Positions 4,332-10,729 of a DNA stretch of 10,729 nucleotides are shown here, in pieces (positions within the stretch are counted from its first letter, which is position 1; each line of letters begins with the position of its first letter). The translations under genes were made by a program, and so were the position numbers. The notes below the pieces were generated by a model. That model was not told the DNA's origin. It worked only from the letters and a program-made list of their open reading frames with translations, and ran no database searches. Where the stretch lies: assembly GCA_002684935.1 (NCBI GenBank), contig NYWC01000125.1, positions 1 through 10,729 of the forward strand. The letters are read 5' to 3'. The DNA comes from Gammaproteobacteria bacterium (GTDB lineage Bacteria; Pseudomonadota; Gammaproteobacteria; Pseudomonadales; Pseudohongiellaceae).

Positions 4332-6292
4332 TGGAAGAATTCATCGACAGCGAAACCGAAGGGGAAGCTCAGGACATCGAGCTACAGAACCTCGGCGCTC
4401 GCCTCAAAGAACTGTACCGCGAATACAAAGACGCTCGTCGTGATATCGAAGATGAGTGGCTTGTTGACCTGCGCCAGTACAATGGGCAGTACGAACCTGA
4501 CGTTATCGCAAGGCTGGACTCACAGGGTGCTAGATCGAAGGTCTTTGTTGGGCTGACTAGAACAAAGGTCATGGCTGCATACAGCCGTATTGTCGATCTG
4601 ATGTTCCAAGCGTCGGATACCTATTTCGGAATTAAGCCTACCCCCCGACCAACCATTGACCCATTAAAGATGATGGAGATGCGTCAACAGGCTACCCAAG
4701 AAGTAGCTGCTGCTTCTGGTCTTATGAGCGCAGACGGGATGAGTGATCTTGTTGCGGAGCGCATGGCAGAACTAGAGCCGATGTTCCTTGAAGCAGAGAA
4801 AGAGATTGCTGACGAGGCGGCTAAAGAGATGACGGTGGATATACTCGACCAGCTCATCGAATCGAACGCCGACCAAAAGATTAAATCCGCCATCATGGAG
4901 GCATGCATCTTTGGCAGCGGTGCTGTGAAAAGCGGCACAGTCTCTATCGACCGTAGTCAGTCATACAGCAGAGTTATGGATGAGCAAGGCAACTCCGGTT
5001 ATGCCTTAGCTATGGTCGAGAAGGCTGTTCCTGATATCGAGTCGGTATCTATCTTTGATCTGTACCCAGACCCTTACTGCACCAACCTCAAAGATTGTGA
5101 TGGCTTATTCCGCCGGCACATCCTGACTAAGCGCCAGTTACGAGACCTTAAAGACCTGCCAGGTTTTGACGGTGAAACGATCGAACATATTGTGAAGACC
5201 CAGCGTAAGGGAGATCACACAGAGGAGACTCACGAAAGAACGCGCCGAGAAATATCGGGCATCAATGATCAAGGCGAGTCTCGAAGGTACGAAGTTCTAG
5301 AGTATTGGGGCTGCATTGATGGGCAAGACTTGGAAGATCATGGCGTGGAGCTTGGTGACGATGTTGATGTTACTCAGCAGTTCGACAGTAATGTGTGGCT
5401 ACTTGCTGGTCGGGTAATAAAAATCCAGATGAACCCAGTGATGGGTTACAAGATCCCTTATCAAATTTTTCCCTATGAGCGCTCACCCCATCAGTTTTGG
5501 GGTACAGGCGTCCCTCGCATGATGCGCGACAGTCAAAGCACAATGAATGCTGCGACCCGCATCTACCTAGACAACATGGCTCTTTCATCTGGTCCAATGT
5601 TAGAGGTCAACTCTGACTTGTTGGCAGCAGGGGAAGACCCGACAGACATACACCCGTGGAGAGTCTTTCTGCGTGAGGGTGGCGACGGAGCCATGCCGGC
5701 GGTTAGGTTCTTCCAGCCAATCGCTAACGCTAACGGTCTCACCTCCATCATCGATATCTTCCGGCGCTTCGCAGATGAGACAACCAGTCTTCCAAGCTAT
5801 ACCCACGGTGAGCAGACCAAGTCTCTAAACAAGACGGCTACCGGCATAAGCATGCTTATGGGGGCTGCGAACGTCGCACTTAAAAGTACGATTAAAAATC
5901 TCGATGACTTTTTGGTCAGACCAATGATCGAGTCGTTGTTCCATTTCAACATGCAGTACGGAACAAACGAGAAATCCAAGGGCGACCTAAAGGTAGTTGC
6001 GCGAGGCTCTACAGCCCTTATCCAAAAAGAAGTTCAGTCCCAACGGCTGCTTCAATTCATGTCGTTACTGGGGAATCCAGAAGATCAGATGCTCGTGAAC
6101 AGACCGCAATTGCTGAAACAAATTGCGGAGTCGATGGACATCGATCCAGAGGCGTTCATGAAGTCGGAGGAAGAAATCAATGCCGAGATCCAAGCAGCAC
6201 AACAGCAGCAGCAAATGCTCCTCGCAGCAAGCCAGGGCGATATTGCGCCTGACGGCGATGCCGGAATGGGAGGAATTAATGCAGTTATGTGA
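4331..6292 (+). CDS. Portal protein
   Basis: The portal is the dodecameric ring at one capsid vertex through which DNA enters and leaves, and to which the terminase and adaptors dock. The 653-residue product has the N-terminal pattern of large podovirus-type portals. An acidic helical start leads to WLVDLRQYNGQYEPDV at about 43-58, then RSKVFVGLTRTKVMAAYSRI and FGIKPTP near 99-105. Further typical blocks are SIFDLYPDP, VLEYWG, SPHQFWGTGVPRMMRDSQ and NKTATGISMLMGAAN. The C-terminus is helical with a run of five Gln at 624-628, then a Gly/Asp-rich tail. ATG 4331 shares one base with the terminase stop; TTG 4328 directly before it is a less likely start. It is translationally coupled to the terminase. 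Confidence 0.93.
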   Translation: MEEFIDSETEGEAQDIELQNLGARLKELYREYKDARRDIEDEWLVDLRQYNGQYEPDVIARLDSQGARSKVFVGLTRTKVMAAYSRIVDLMFQASDTYFGIKPTPRPTIDPLKMMEMRQQATQEVAAASGLMSADGMSDLVAERMAELEPMFLEAEKEIADEAAKEMTVDILDQLIESNADQKIKSAIMEACIFGSGAVKSGTVSIDRSQSYSRVMDEQGNSGYALAMVEKAVPDIESVSIFDLYPDPYCTNLKDCDGLFRRHILTKRQLRDLKDLPGFDGETIEHIVKTQRKGDHTEETHERTRREISGINDQGESRRYEVLEYWGCIDGQDLEDHGVELGDDVDVTQQFDSNVWLLAGRVIKIQMNPVMGYKIPYQIFPYERSPHQFWGTGVPRMMRDSQSTMNAATRIYLDNMALSSGPMLEVNSDLLAAGEDPTDIHPWRVFLREGGDGAMPAVRFFQPIANANGLTSIIDIFRRFADETTSLPSYTHGEQTKSLNKTATGISMLMGAANVALKSTIKNLDDFLVRPMIESLFHFNMQYGTNEKSKGDLKVVARGSTALIQKEVQSQRLLQFMSLLGNPEDQMLVNRPQLLKQIAESMDIDPEAFMKSEEEINAEIQAAQQQQQMLLAASQGDIAPDGDAGMGGINAVM

Positions 6293-6464
6293 GCAGAGAT
6301 TATCGGAAGCCCATCGTGATTTAGAGACGTTGGATGAAAAGTATTTTCGATCCAAGCAGGGAAAGATCGGCGAGATCAGATTCATGCTTGGCTTGGAAGA
6401 AACGGTGAAAGCCGTTTTGAACCGTAGCAAGACACCATCGAGTACTCCTGGCTACGAAATGTAA
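6279..6464 (+). CDS. Small helical protein of the head module (61 aa)
   Basis: ATG 6279 lies inside the last codons of the portal gene in another frame, with GGGAGG at 6268-6273, five bases upstream, a strong ribosome binding site. The product is almost wholly charged helix with heptad-like spacing (CEQRLSEAHRDLETLDEKYF). A second helix follows with GEIRFMLGLEETVKAVLNRS and a short polar tail. Upstream Met codons in the same frame give a Ser/Gln-rich extension made from portal sequence and are rejected. Genes of this size between portal and scaffold are common in such phages. A role in portal or scaffold assembly is inferred only from position. Confidence 0.72.
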   Translation: MQLCEQRLSEAHRDLETLDEKYFRSKQGKIGEIRFMLGLEETVKAVLNRSKTPSSTPGYEM

Positions 6465-6499
6465 GGACTCTCCACAGAAGTGGACCCGAGGAATTTTTG

Positions 6500-7414
6500 A
6501 TGAGAAATGATCCAGAGCAATTAGAACGCGAAGCACGAGAACTGATGGAGCAAGCAATGAAAGCTAGCTCAGAACCCAATCAAGATGACGGTCTTGATGC
6601 GGATACCTCTGAGCAGCCAGAAGAGAAGCTTCAACAAGCCCCCACGGAGTCTGTGGACACGGCTGAAGAAATCGATGCAGAGGCTCAGGAGCTAGAAGAG
6701 GATCGCGGCGAACCTCAACTGGACGATTCTGTCGTTAAGGCAGAACAGCGCGTGAAAAATGCTCAGGCGAAAATGACTAAAGCTCTACAGGAAGCGTCTG
6801 CGCTCAGGAAACATCTTGAGAACTTACAGGCGGTGAATGATGAGTTAAGTCAACAGTTAGCTGTTAAAGAAGAGTCGGACACAAGACTGGATGAAGTCAG
6901 GGAGAACTATCCCGATATCGCCGGTCCTTTGCTTGACGCTTTAGAAAAACAGAAAACTGAGGTTCAGCAGACAAGAGAAGCTTTTGCTGAACAGAGGCGA
7001 ATGGAAATCGAAAAAGAGCAAAACCTTGAAATCGAGGCGCACTGGTCACGAATCCGAGAATCTCACCCAGACGTTGATGATTTGATATCAACACAAGAGT
7101 GGAATGATTGGCTTGAGGATCAAACTCGAACCGTCCAAAGATGGGTAAATGAGGGAAGCTCTAACGATGCCATTTCGGTTCTGTCTAAGTTTAAGGCTGA
7201 TCTTGGTGTTGGTGAGCCGACGCCGCAAGAGAAGGTTTTAGAGAAGGCGCGGAAGGTTGCAGAACCCAAGCTGCCGTCAGCTCGAAAAACCAACACAAAA
7301 TCCGGAAAGAAAACTTGGACTGTCGAAGAGATCAAGCAGATGCCCAATCGTGAATTCGAGAAGCATCAAGCAGAGATCTTGGAGGCGTATGCCCAAAACC
7401 AAATCCGGACTTAA
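6500..7414 (+). CDS. Capsid scaffolding protein
   Basis: The scaffold guides coat subunits into a prohead and leaves before DNA is packaged. The 304-residue product has the expected build. A very acidic, low-complexity N-terminal third (EEIDAEAQELEED) is followed by long heptad-rich coiled coil at about residues 77-180 (KAEQRVKNAQAKMTKALQEA and on). A basic linker comes next (ARKTNTKSGKKTW), then a C-terminal helical pair (VEEIKQMPNREFEKHQAEI) of the kind that binds coat in P22-like scaffolds. The start is ATG 6500 with GAGGA about eight bases upstream; TTG 6497 is adjacent and less likely. The position directly before the major coat supports the call. Sequence similarity alone would be weak, as scaffolds diverge fast. 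Confidence 0.85.
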   Translation: MRNDPEQLEREARELMEQAMKASSEPNQDDGLDADTSEQPEEKLQQAPTESVDTAEEIDAEAQELEEDRGEPQLDDSVVKAEQRVKNAQAKMTKALQEASALRKHLENLQAVNDELSQQLAVKEESDTRLDEVRENYPDIAGPLLDALEKQKTEVQQTREAFAEQRRMEIEKEQNLEIEAHWSRIRESHPDVDDLISTQEWNDWLEDQTRTVQRWVNEGSSNDAISVLSKFKADLGVGEPTPQEKVLEKARKVAEPKLPSARKTNTKSGKKTWTVEEIKQMPNREFEKHQAEILEAYAQNQIRT

Positions 7415-7441
7415 TTTTTACTCTTGCTAAAGGAATAAGTT

Positions 7442-8299
7442 ATGTCTTTTTCACAATTCAGCACGGGAACCACATCTGAGGTGAACTTCATCCCTACTGT
7501 GTTCTCTAAGCTGCTTCAAGCGAAGTTTTACAAAACTTCAGTACTGCCGGCTATATCTAATACAGATTACGAAGGCGAAATCTCTGGTCAGGGCGACAAA
7601 GTTGTTATCCGCACAGTTCCTGCTGTAACGATCAATGATTACACTGGCACCATCACTACCCAAGAGCTAACGACCAGCAAGGTTGAGCTTCTGATCGACA
7701 AAGCGAAGTACTACAGCTTCCTTGGCGACGATATCTTGAAGGCGCAATCTGATATCGAGCTTGTCACGAAAGCGACGGATGACGCCGCTGAAGGCATGCG
7801 CGTTGCGGTCGAGACAGATGTGTTGGCTGGCGTGGTTACTGGCGCAACGACTATTCAGTCGCAAGCCACGATCTCTGCTTCCAACGTGCTGACAAGCATC
7901 CTGAGCATGTCTACAGCACTAGACAACTTGAACATTCCAGAGGAAGGACGATTCATCGTTTTATCTCCTGAGTTTATCTCGTTGTTAAAGCAGTCTGAGC
8001 TTAGACAGGCATACCTGACTGGTGATGACACCTCTCCTCTGCGTAACGGCAAGATGGGCATTGTTGACCGCTTCACGGTCTACCAAAGCAACATGCTGTA
8101 CACGCCTGGATCAGGCTCTGACAGCGGCTATACCCACGTTCTCGCAGGTCACCCGAAAGCGATTAGCTTCGCGTCTCAGTTCACGAACACTGAAACCAAC
8201 CGAATGGAATCTACCTTCGGTGATCAGATTCGCGGTCTGAAAGTTTACGGAAGCAAGGTCGTAGTGCCTGACGCTCTCGTAGTCGGTAAGTGGACCTAG
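7442..8299 (+). CDS. Major capsid protein (HK97 fold, P22 coat-like)
   Basis: This is the main shell protein. The 285-residue product carries the family blocks: an N-arm with FIPTVFSKLLQAKFYKTSVL at about 16-35, then NTDYEGEISGQGDKVVIRTV at 41-60. INDYTGTITTQEL, VELLIDKAKYYSF and DDILKAQSDIEL follow. The spine region runs through AAEGMRVAVETDVL, and FIVLSPEFISLLKQ and GIVDRFTVYQSNML lie in the C-terminal half. These match marine P22-like coats. ATG 7442 has AAAGGA about eight bases upstream, one of the clearest ribosome binding sites in the window, fitting high expression. The coding sequence is followed ten bases later by a strong hairpin that may define or protect the 3' end of the coat message. 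Confidence 0.93.
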   Translation: MSFSQFSTGTTSEVNFIPTVFSKLLQAKFYKTSVLPAISNTDYEGEISGQGDKVVIRTVPAVTINDYTGTITTQELTTSKVELLIDKAKYYSFLGDDILKAQSDIELVTKATDDAAEGMRVAVETDVLAGVVTGATTIQSQATISASNVLTSILSMSTALDNLNIPEEGRFIVLSPEFISLLKQSELRQAYLTGDDTSPLRNGKMGIVDRFTVYQSNMLYTPGSGSDSGYTHVLAGHPKAISFASQFTNTETNRMESTFGDQIRGLKVYGSKVVVPDALVVGKWT

Positions 8300-8308
8300 C
8301 AATAGGTA

Positions 8309-8340
8309 GAGGGGAGGGCTTCGGCTCTCCCCTCGTTCTT
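8309..8340 (+). terminator. UUCG-tetraloop hairpin after the capsid gene
   Basis: An 11-base-pair stem (8309-8319 with 8324-8334, one G-U wobble) closes a TTCG loop, a very stable RNA hairpin. It is followed by GTTCTT (8335-8340), a poor T tract, so termination would be partial. Its place after the coat gene suits an attenuating terminator or an mRNA 3'-end stabiliser. The stem also hides the only Shine-Dalgarno-like sequence before the next ATG at 8341. Confidence 0.7.
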
Positions 8341-8613
8341 ATGGACAGTGAAGGACGCCTCCAACGGATTGAAAGCAAACTGGATCAACTCAGCGAACTG
8401 GTTGGACAGATCGCTCGCGTGGATGAACGGGTCGTATCAATACACAAACGCCTTGATCGCCACGAGAAACGGTTGGATTGGTTAGAAGAACAAAAGCGCG
8501 AACTAGAGACAGTTGTTCAACAGGGAAGCGCGTCAACAAAACTTTATGAAAGAGCTGGCTGGATCGTATTCGCCGGCTTTGTCGCATTAGCAACGAAATA
8601 CATGGCGAATTAA
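8341..8613 (+). CDS. Coiled-coil protein with C-terminal membrane segment
   Basis: The product of 90 residues starts at ATG 8341. Residues 1-60 are a heptad-rich amphipathic helix (LQRIESKLDQLSELV, then HKRLDRHEKRLDWLEEQ). The C-terminus has one hydrophobic segment at about 72-87 (GWIVFAGFVALATKYM). This layout resembles XhlA-type hemolysin/holin-accessory proteins and other small phage membrane-tethered coils. Membership is not proven. Its position between coat and adaptor genes fits either a virion role or a displaced lysis gene. No Shine-Dalgarno sequence lies next to the ATG; the GGGGAGGG upstream is locked in the preceding hairpin. Extending the frame upstream into that hairpin gives a Gly-rich stretch with no good start. 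Confidence 0.72.
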   Translation: MDSEGRLQRIESKLDQLSELVGQIARVDERVVSIHKRLDRHEKRLDWLEEQKRELETVVQQGSASTKLYERAGWIVFAGFVALATKYMAN

Positions 8614-8615
8614 CT

Positions 8616-8885
8616 ATGACTGCAACTAAGAAAGATGACCTATATCAAGAAGCTTTGGAGCAGCACGACGTAAAGCTAGATCGGCGGCTGTCACTAGACC
8701 AGCTTCAAGATCAGGTTAATAGGTTGCAGCAAGCAAAAGACAACCCGAAAGCAGAACGGAAAGCTCCTGTTCCTAAGCGGGTCAAGAACGTAATTACCGG
8801 AAACATATTTGAGTACAACGAATTGTTTGCCGGCAACCCCGACTTACAAGTAATTGAATGGGAGACCGACGATGGCGACAACTAA
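8616..8885 (+). CDS. Conserved hypothetical phage protein of the connector region
   Basis: ATG 8616 follows the previous stop by two bases. The 89-residue product has a helical N-terminus (LYQEALEQHDVKLDRRLSLD, then QLQDQVNRLQQ) that resembles the short helix-extended-loop-helix (SAP/HeH-like) motifs at the ends of phage head proteins. A basic linker (PKAERKAPVPKRVKN) follows, then a compact strand-rich end (VITGNIFEYNELFAGNPDLQ and VIEW). The family is not firmly recognised. Its position next to two adaptor candidates suggests a virion or connector role. The last 14 bases overlap the next gene, whose ribosome binding site lies in this gene. Confidence 0.7.
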   Translation: MTATKKDDLYQEALEQHDVKLDRRLSLDQLQDQVNRLQQAKDNPKAERKAPVPKRVKNVITGNIFEYNELFAGNPDLQVIEWETDDGDN

Positions 8886-9552
8886 AGTCGTAGACATAAT
8901 TGATCGAGCATCAATTATTTTACAGGACAGCACTAACGTTAGGTTTCCTAACGCAGAACTGCTGAAGTTTTTTAACGACGCTCAGAAAGAAGTTGTACTT
9001 CATAGACCTGACGCGAACATGCAGAACGACGCAACTTTTGATTGTGTTGCTGGCAGTAAGCAAACCATACCAACAACGGGTCTACGGCTGGTTGATGTTA
9101 TTCGTAACGTCGGTGGTCGAGCAATAACTCAAGTGGATCGAAAGATTCTCGATGAGACTTTGCCAAACTGGCATGAAACCGCCGCGGACGCTACACGCAA
9201 GATCGAGCATTTTATTTTCGATCCAGCAGACCCTAAGCATTTCTATGTGTATCCGAAGGCAACAAACGCTTTCGATTTAGAGATTATTTACAGCGCAGCG
9301 CCTAGTGATATTTCGATCAGCAACTTTTCCACAGACACTACTGTTATCAGCTTGGATGATGTGTACGCCAACGCCATTTTGGATTACGTCCTTTATCGCG
9401 CGTACCAGAAAGACTCTGAGTTCGCTGGCAATGCCCAGAGAGCGATGATGCATTATCAAGGTTTCTCTAATGCATTAGGCATTAAAACCCAAGCGGATGC
9501 CGCGATAGCGCCGATACCTGGCACACCTGACGCTAATGCAGGGCGCGGCTAA
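8872..9552 (+). CDS. Head-tail adaptor protein (DUF6682-like)
   Basis: ATG 8872 has GGGAGA about six bases upstream, inside the preceding gene; upstream in-frame starts lack this site. The 226-residue product shows the pattern I associate with the phage adaptor family DUF6682. This includes VVDIIDRASIILQD at about 6-19 and FPNAELLKFFNDAQKEVVLHRP at 25-46. It continues with KQTIPTTGLRLVDVIRN, LPNWHETA, then HFIFDPADPKHFYVYPK and LEIIYSAAPSDI. A helical end with ANAILDYVLYRAYQKDSE follows. Adaptors form a ring under the portal and prepare the head for the tail, in the manner of the first tail tubular ring protein of T7-like phages. The stop overlaps the next start as TAATG. Confidence 0.82.
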   Translation: MATTKVVDIIDRASIILQDSTNVRFPNAELLKFFNDAQKEVVLHRPDANMQNDATFDCVAGSKQTIPTTGLRLVDVIRNVGGRAITQVDRKILDETLPNWHETAADATRKIEHFIFDPADPKHFYVYPKATNAFDLEIIYSAAPSDISISNFSTDTTVISLDDVYANAILDYVLYRAYQKDSEFAGNAQRAMMHYQGFSNALGIKTQADAAIAPIPGTPDANAGRG

Positions 9553-10175
9553 TGAAGTTTGTAGATTTCGCGCAAATCGTAAGACCAGAATGCCACGGCG
9601 CTCCGGATTTCATCATCGAGCGAGCTGTGCGAGATTCTGCAATCGACTTCTGTAAGCGGACGGGGGTTTACATCCCCGAGCCGGAAGAAGTGTCCGTTAT
9701 TAGAGGCATTAATGAGTATGAGGTCTCCATCCCTAGTGGAACCGAGCTGAACTACATCACTGATGTTTTTGCAAACAATCTAAAGCTACAACCCGTTAGT
9801 TATCCCAGATTGTTAGAGATGGTTGGTGACGGCACGACTCAAGGCGCTCCCTCTTTTTACAGCCAGAGAGACAACGCTGCATTCTTTGTTGCGCCAATAC
9901 CTGATACCACCGATACGTTGCGAGTTCTTTACTCACTCAAACCTTCTCCGACCTCGTCAAGCATCCCCGATACGGTCGGTCGAGAGAACAGAGAGGCTAT
10001 CGCGCAAGGCGCCATCTATCGCCTCCAGATGATGCCAGGACAGGCTTTTACAAATCCGTCCGCTGCATCTAACAACAAAATGCTATTCGAGCGCGAGGTA
10101 GGTAGAGCATTACGGCAAGTTAAATACGGATTCTCTGGGGGATCTCTCAAAGTCAGATATAGGCAGTTCATCTAA
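9552..10175 (+). CDS. Second head-tail connector candidate
   Basis: The gene starts at ATG 9552, overlapping the previous stop by one base. The 207-residue product has a helical N-terminal part (IIERAVRDSAIDFCKRTGVY at about 22-41). A strand-rich part follows, with INEYEVSIPSGTELNYITDV at 53-72 and PSFYSQRDNAAFFVAPIPD. The second half is helical, from REAIAQGAIYRLQMMPGQ, and ends NNKMLFEREVGRALRQ and VRYRQF. The RA.RDS..D.C..T pattern, the IP and YxxPxPD strands and the helical end resemble adaptor/connector proteins paired with DUF6682-type genes. The first and second rings of the head completion complex may be encoded by the two genes. The call rests on the fold-like pattern and the context. 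Confidence 0.75.
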   Translation: MKFVDFAQIVRPECHGAPDFIIERAVRDSAIDFCKRTGVYIPEPEEVSVIRGINEYEVSIPSGTELNYITDVFANNLKLQPVSYPRLLEMVGDGTTQGAPSFYSQRDNAAFFVAPIPDTTDTLRVLYSLKPSPTSSSIPDTVGRENREAIAQGAIYRLQMMPGQAFTNPSAASNNKMLFEREVGRALRQVKYGFSGGSLKVRYRQFI

Positions 10176-10549
10176 TGGCGTATTCAGACACATTAAACCT
10201 AGTAGTTGGGGACACGTTTCCGGAGCTGACATTGCGCCTCAAAGATAAAAACACCGCCGCATCAGGCTTGGTCCTCGATGAGGATGACAGTGATACCTGG
10301 GCACCGATAGATATCAGCGGGGCAACTGTTCGGTTGCGAATCCGGCAATTAGGCGAAACAACTCTTGCGGACACTCGAACCTGCTCAGTCACTGACGGCT
10401 CTAACGGTGTGTGTGCGACAGATTTCTCTACTACGACATTTTCGACTGCTGGTCAGTATGAGGGCGAGATTGAAATCACGTTCTCTGGTGGCGGTAAACA
10501 AACTGTTTACGACCTCGTTAAGTTTAAGATTCGGGAAGATTTCGACTAA
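10175..10549 (+). CDS. Beta-rich virion protein, baseplate/fibre-attachment like
   Basis: ATG 10175 overlaps the previous stop as TAATG. The 124-residue product reads as an immunoglobulin-like beta sandwich. An N-terminal strand LVVGDTFPELTLRLKD (9-24) leads to the acidic insertion LDEDDSDTWAPIDIS at about 34-48. ATVRLRIRQLG follows, then a Cys-containing loop, then GQYEGEIEITFSGGGKQTVY and the C-terminal strand DLVKFKIREDF. This layout resembles the N-terminal domain of BppU-type baseplate upper proteins. Small proteins of this type are frequent next to phage adaptor genes. Two cysteines at about 68 and 78 could pair. The likely role is a tail, baseplate or head-decoration component; the exact place in the virion cannot be read from the sequence. 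Confidence 0.72.
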   Translation: MAYSDTLNLVVGDTFPELTLRLKDKNTAASGLVLDEDDSDTWAPIDISGATVRLRIRQLGETTLADTRTCSVTDGSNGVCATDFSTTTFSTAGQYEGEIEITFSGGGKQTVYDLVKFKIREDFD

Positions 10550-10729
10550 TGCCAAAGCTGGTCATTACATATCGGGATCTCAAATCTATATTAGCGAGGA
10601 GGGATCTAAAGTCTGAGTTGTCAAATAGATTGCTCACGGCAGAGGCTGCTCTCGACCCCGATACACTGAACAGATATTTCCGTAGTGGTCACGAAGCCAC
10701 TATGACAGACCTGTATGCGTCAGCATTTA
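10549..10729 (+). CDS. Hypothetical protein, 5' part (cut by window edge)
   Basis: ATG 10549 overlaps the preceding TAA by one base, as in the two genes before it. The frame stays open to the window end, giving 60 codons. The product begins MPKLVITYRDLKSILARRDL and continues as charged helix, with LSNRLLTAEAAL and TLNRYFRSGHEATM. No family is recognised. The position after the beta-rich protein suggests a tail, internal virion or ejection protein, which is inference. The conserved TAATG coupling and uninterrupted frame support the gene. Confidence 0.7.
   Translation, partial: MPKLVITYRDLKSILARRDLKSELSNRLLTAEAALDPDTLNRYFRSGHEATMTDLYASAF

Noticed and set aside
6065..6430. 121-residue minus-strand frame opposite the portal end and the small helical gene
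   Set aside because: It is antisense to two supported genes, has no ribosome binding site and no recognisable motif.
6471..6484. TCCAC-AGAA-GTGGA hairpin before the scaffold gene
   Set aside because: Only five pairs and no T tract directly after it; too weak to call a terminator or regulatory element.

Overview
The window is the packaging and head-assembly module of a tailed double-stranded DNA phage (Caudoviricetes) or a closely related prophage. Everything from about 140 to the right edge is densely packed on the plus strand, with ATGA, TAATG and TGATG overlaps and almost no free space. The gene order is small terminase, large terminase, portal, scaffold, major coat, adaptors. The P22-like coat, the large portal and the cassette of tiny lysine-rich proteins are of the kind I know from uncultured marine podovirus-like phages of Gram-negative bacteria. 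That assignment is from memory of the families, not from a search. A lipobox protein supports a Gram-negative-type host. Nothing in the window shows integration: no integrase, repressor or attachment site.

Left edge (1-185): a minus-strand gene starts at 35 and leaves the window. It is divergent from the packaging operon. The gap holds a near-consensus minus-strand promoter, a weaker plus-strand promoter and a dyad lying over their -35 elements, so it looks like a switch between two transcription units. Packaging and accessory region (186-2750): the small terminase is followed by a lipoprotein, a 41-residue membrane protein, four tiny basic proteins, a DUF5675 protein and an HNH nuclease that begins inside the DUF5675 gene. 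A structured 120-base gap follows. The two terminase subunits are therefore separated by about 2 kb.

Head core (2751-8334): large terminase, portal, a 61-residue helical protein, scaffold and P22-like major capsid protein, closed by a strong UUCG-loop hairpin. Connector region (8341-10729): a coiled-coil protein with a C-terminal membrane segment, a conserved phage protein, two head-tail adaptor candidates, a beta-rich protein resembling baseplate or fibre-attachment domains, and a gene cut by the right edge.

The genes act in one pathway. The coat assembles on the scaffold around the portal, the terminase pair fills the head, and the adaptors close it and receive the tail. The least explained parts are the tiny-protein cassette and its membrane neighbours (730-1821), the structured gap before the large terminase, and the divergent control region at the left edge.
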